A stretch of 64,000 bases of DNA from the NCBI RefSeq assembly GCF_003610405.1, contig NZ_RAQC01000002.1, forward strand, positions 124,001 through 188,000, in the 5' to 3' direction. This stretch comes from Microbacterium sp. AG238 (lineage in GTDB: Bacteria > Actinomycetota > Actinomycetes > Actinomycetales > Microbacteriaceae). Below the pieces are notes generated by a model. The model saw only the letters and a program-made list of their open reading frames with translations, made no database searches and was not told the DNA's origin. Of the stretch, positions 62,958-64,000 are shown piece after piece (the stretch's first letter is position 1; every line of letters begins with the position of its first letter). The position numbers were made by a program, and so were the translations under genes.

Positions 62958-64000
62958 GTGACCAGGAGCCGGCAGGACCGCGTCCTCGCGATTCTCGCGC
63001 GAGACGGCGACTGGGTGACGGCAGCCGCGCTCGCCGACGCGATCGGGGTCACGCCGCGCTCCATCCGAAGCTATGTCACGGCGCTCAACGCCCGGGTCCC
63101 CGACGGCGCCGTGGTCGAGTCCGGGCCGCAGGGCTATCGTGCGGGGCCGGACAGTGCCGCCGCGGTGCACGTGGGTGACGCGGGCACACCTCGCGACCGG
63201 CTGCACCGCCTCGTGCGCGCACTGCTGGATTCCTCCGAGGGGATCGACCTCTTCGAGACCGCGGAGGCCTTCTTCGTCAGCCCCGCCACGATCGACGCCG
63301 ACCTCGGCCGGGTGCGCGGCCTGCTCGGCGGCACCGAGCTCAGCCTCGAGCGCACGTCGTCGCGGGCGCGCCTGCGCGGCACGGAGATGGCTCAGCGGCG
63401 GCTCCTCAGCCGGCTCGCGCACGAAGAGACCGACGACGGATCGTTCGACCTCGACAGTCTTCGTCGCACTCTCGGCGAGCGGTCCGTCGGGGCGGTGGCC
63501 TTCGGCCCGTTCAAGGATGATCTCGTCGCCGAGCTCACCGAGCTCGGCTACTTCGTCAACGAGTTCGGCATCGGCGACGTCGTCATGCACATCGCCATCG
63601 CCGCCGATCGCATCACTCGGGGTCGGGCGCTCGAAGTGGCCGAGGCCGACGACGCCGCATTCCGCGCGGAGGTCGGCGACATCCTCGATCGCCTCACGCG
63701 ACGCCACCTCGGGGTCGTCCTGGGCTCAGGCGACCGGCAGCACCTCGCCGCCCTCGTGCTCACACGTGTCGTCGCCCCGGGGGCGACCGAGCCGGCGGCG
63801 CTCGTCCGCGAGCGCATCGACCCGGATGTCGCGACCGCGGTGCGCGACGTCGTGCGGCGCGCGGCCGCGGAGTTCCTCGTCGACATCGACCAGGAGGACT
63901 TCGTGCTGCGCCTGTCGCTGCACGTGCAGAACCTCAAGCACCGGGCGCGCGAGCAGGCGTGGTCGCGGAACCCGCTCACCCGGTCGCTGAAGACGACGTA
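62958..64000 (+). CDS. PRD-type transcriptional regulator of the PTS operon (partial)
   Basis: At least 347 residues, open to the window end, so the C-terminus is missing. An N-terminal winged helix (about 3-60; WVTAAALADAIGVTPRSIRS) is followed by a second helix-turn-helix (SPATIDADLGRVRGLL) and PRD-like segments with His in VVMHIAIAADR and LSLHVQNLKHRA. This is the layout of BglG/MtlR activators that PTS proteins switch by phosphorylation. Further EIIB/EIIA-like domains may lie beyond the end. GTG 62958 follows TGGGAG. It is divergent from the PTS operon and probably controls it. Confidence 0.82.
   Translation, partial: MTRSRQDRVLAILARDGDWVTAAALADAIGVTPRSIRSYVTALNARVPDGAVVESGPQGYRAGPDSAAAVHVGDAGTPRDRLHRLVRALLDSSEGIDLFETAEAFFVSPATIDADLGRVRGLLGGTELSLERTSSRARLRGTEMAQRRLLSRLAHEETDDGSFDLDSLRRTLGERSVGAVAFGPFKDDLVAELTELGYFVNEFGIGDVVMHIAIAADRITRGRALEVAEADDAAFRAEVGDILDRLTRRHLGVVLGSGDRQHLAALVLTRVVAPGATEPAALVRERIDPDVATAVRDVVRRAAAEFLVDIDQEDFVLRLSLHVQNLKHRAREQAWSRNPLTRSLKTT

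Overview
This 64 kb window is high-GC chromosomal DNA from an actinobacterium, most likely a Microbacteriaceae member such as Microbacterium. That assignment is inferred from GC-rich codon use, GTG and TTG starts, frequent 1-4 nt stop/start overlaps, the GGATGCC/GGCATCC word scattered through genes and hairpins, and gene content (fused ribBA, a ScfR/RamB-type regulator beside a GTP-dependent PEPCK, split sdhCDAB). No phage, insertion sequence, rRNA, tRNA or CRISPR array was recognised.

Layout. 0-10.4 kb: an amino-sugar (GlcNAc/chito-oligosaccharide type) uptake cluster. It has a ROK repressor, an ABC importer (binding lipoprotein and two permeases, no ATPase) and a ROK kinase. Facing it are a GH20 hexosaminidase and nagA; a YrdB-like protein, an FAD-linked oxidase and a NUDIX protein follow on the minus strand. 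A shared 15-bp dyad lies in front of the repressor and of the hexosaminidase gene. 10.4-12.8 kb: a ZTP riboswitch followed by glyA and folD. 12.9-15.4 kb: a polar amino-acid ABC importer. 15.5-20.3 kb: a winged-helix gene bracketed by hairpin repeats, then a ScfR/RamB-type regulator divergent from pckG. 20.4-30.8 kb: an ABC exporter, a lipoprotein, an RraA-like protein, a sulfurtransferase, an ABC-2 export operon, an APH-like kinase, an MDR oxidoreductase and an MHS-type transporter.

31.2-34.9 kb: the riboflavin operon (ribD-ribE-ribBA-ribH) under an FMN riboswitch. 35-42 kb: Fpg/Nei glycosylase, GNAT acetyltransferase, an AbiEi/DUF559-like gene between repeat-rich gaps, SseB-like protein, trpS, exonuclease III and a YihY/BrkB membrane protein. 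42-45.6 kb: succinate dehydrogenase. 45.7-46.9 kb: mannose-1-phosphate guanylyltransferase. 47-55.2 kb: a nucleoside importer joined to cytidine deaminase, thymidine phosphorylase and adenosine deaminase, so uptake and breakdown of nucleosides are encoded together. 55.2-56.4 kb: a second AbiEi/DUF559-like gene bracketed by hairpin repeats. 56.4-64 kb: a mannitol PTS operon that also carries the general components EI and HPr and a separate small EIIB. A PRD-type regulator reads divergently and runs off the window end.

The most unusual signal is a family of long inverted-repeat hairpins built on GAGGTCCCA. Four good copies occur, and they fall as two pairs, each pair bracketing exactly one accessory gene (a winged-helix gene and a DUF559-type nuclease-like gene). 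A second AbiEi/DUF559-like gene is bracketed by a different hairpin family (CAGGCTCA). This looks like repeat-bracketed single-gene cassettes. Whether the repeats move genes or only end transcripts cannot be settled from the sequence alone.
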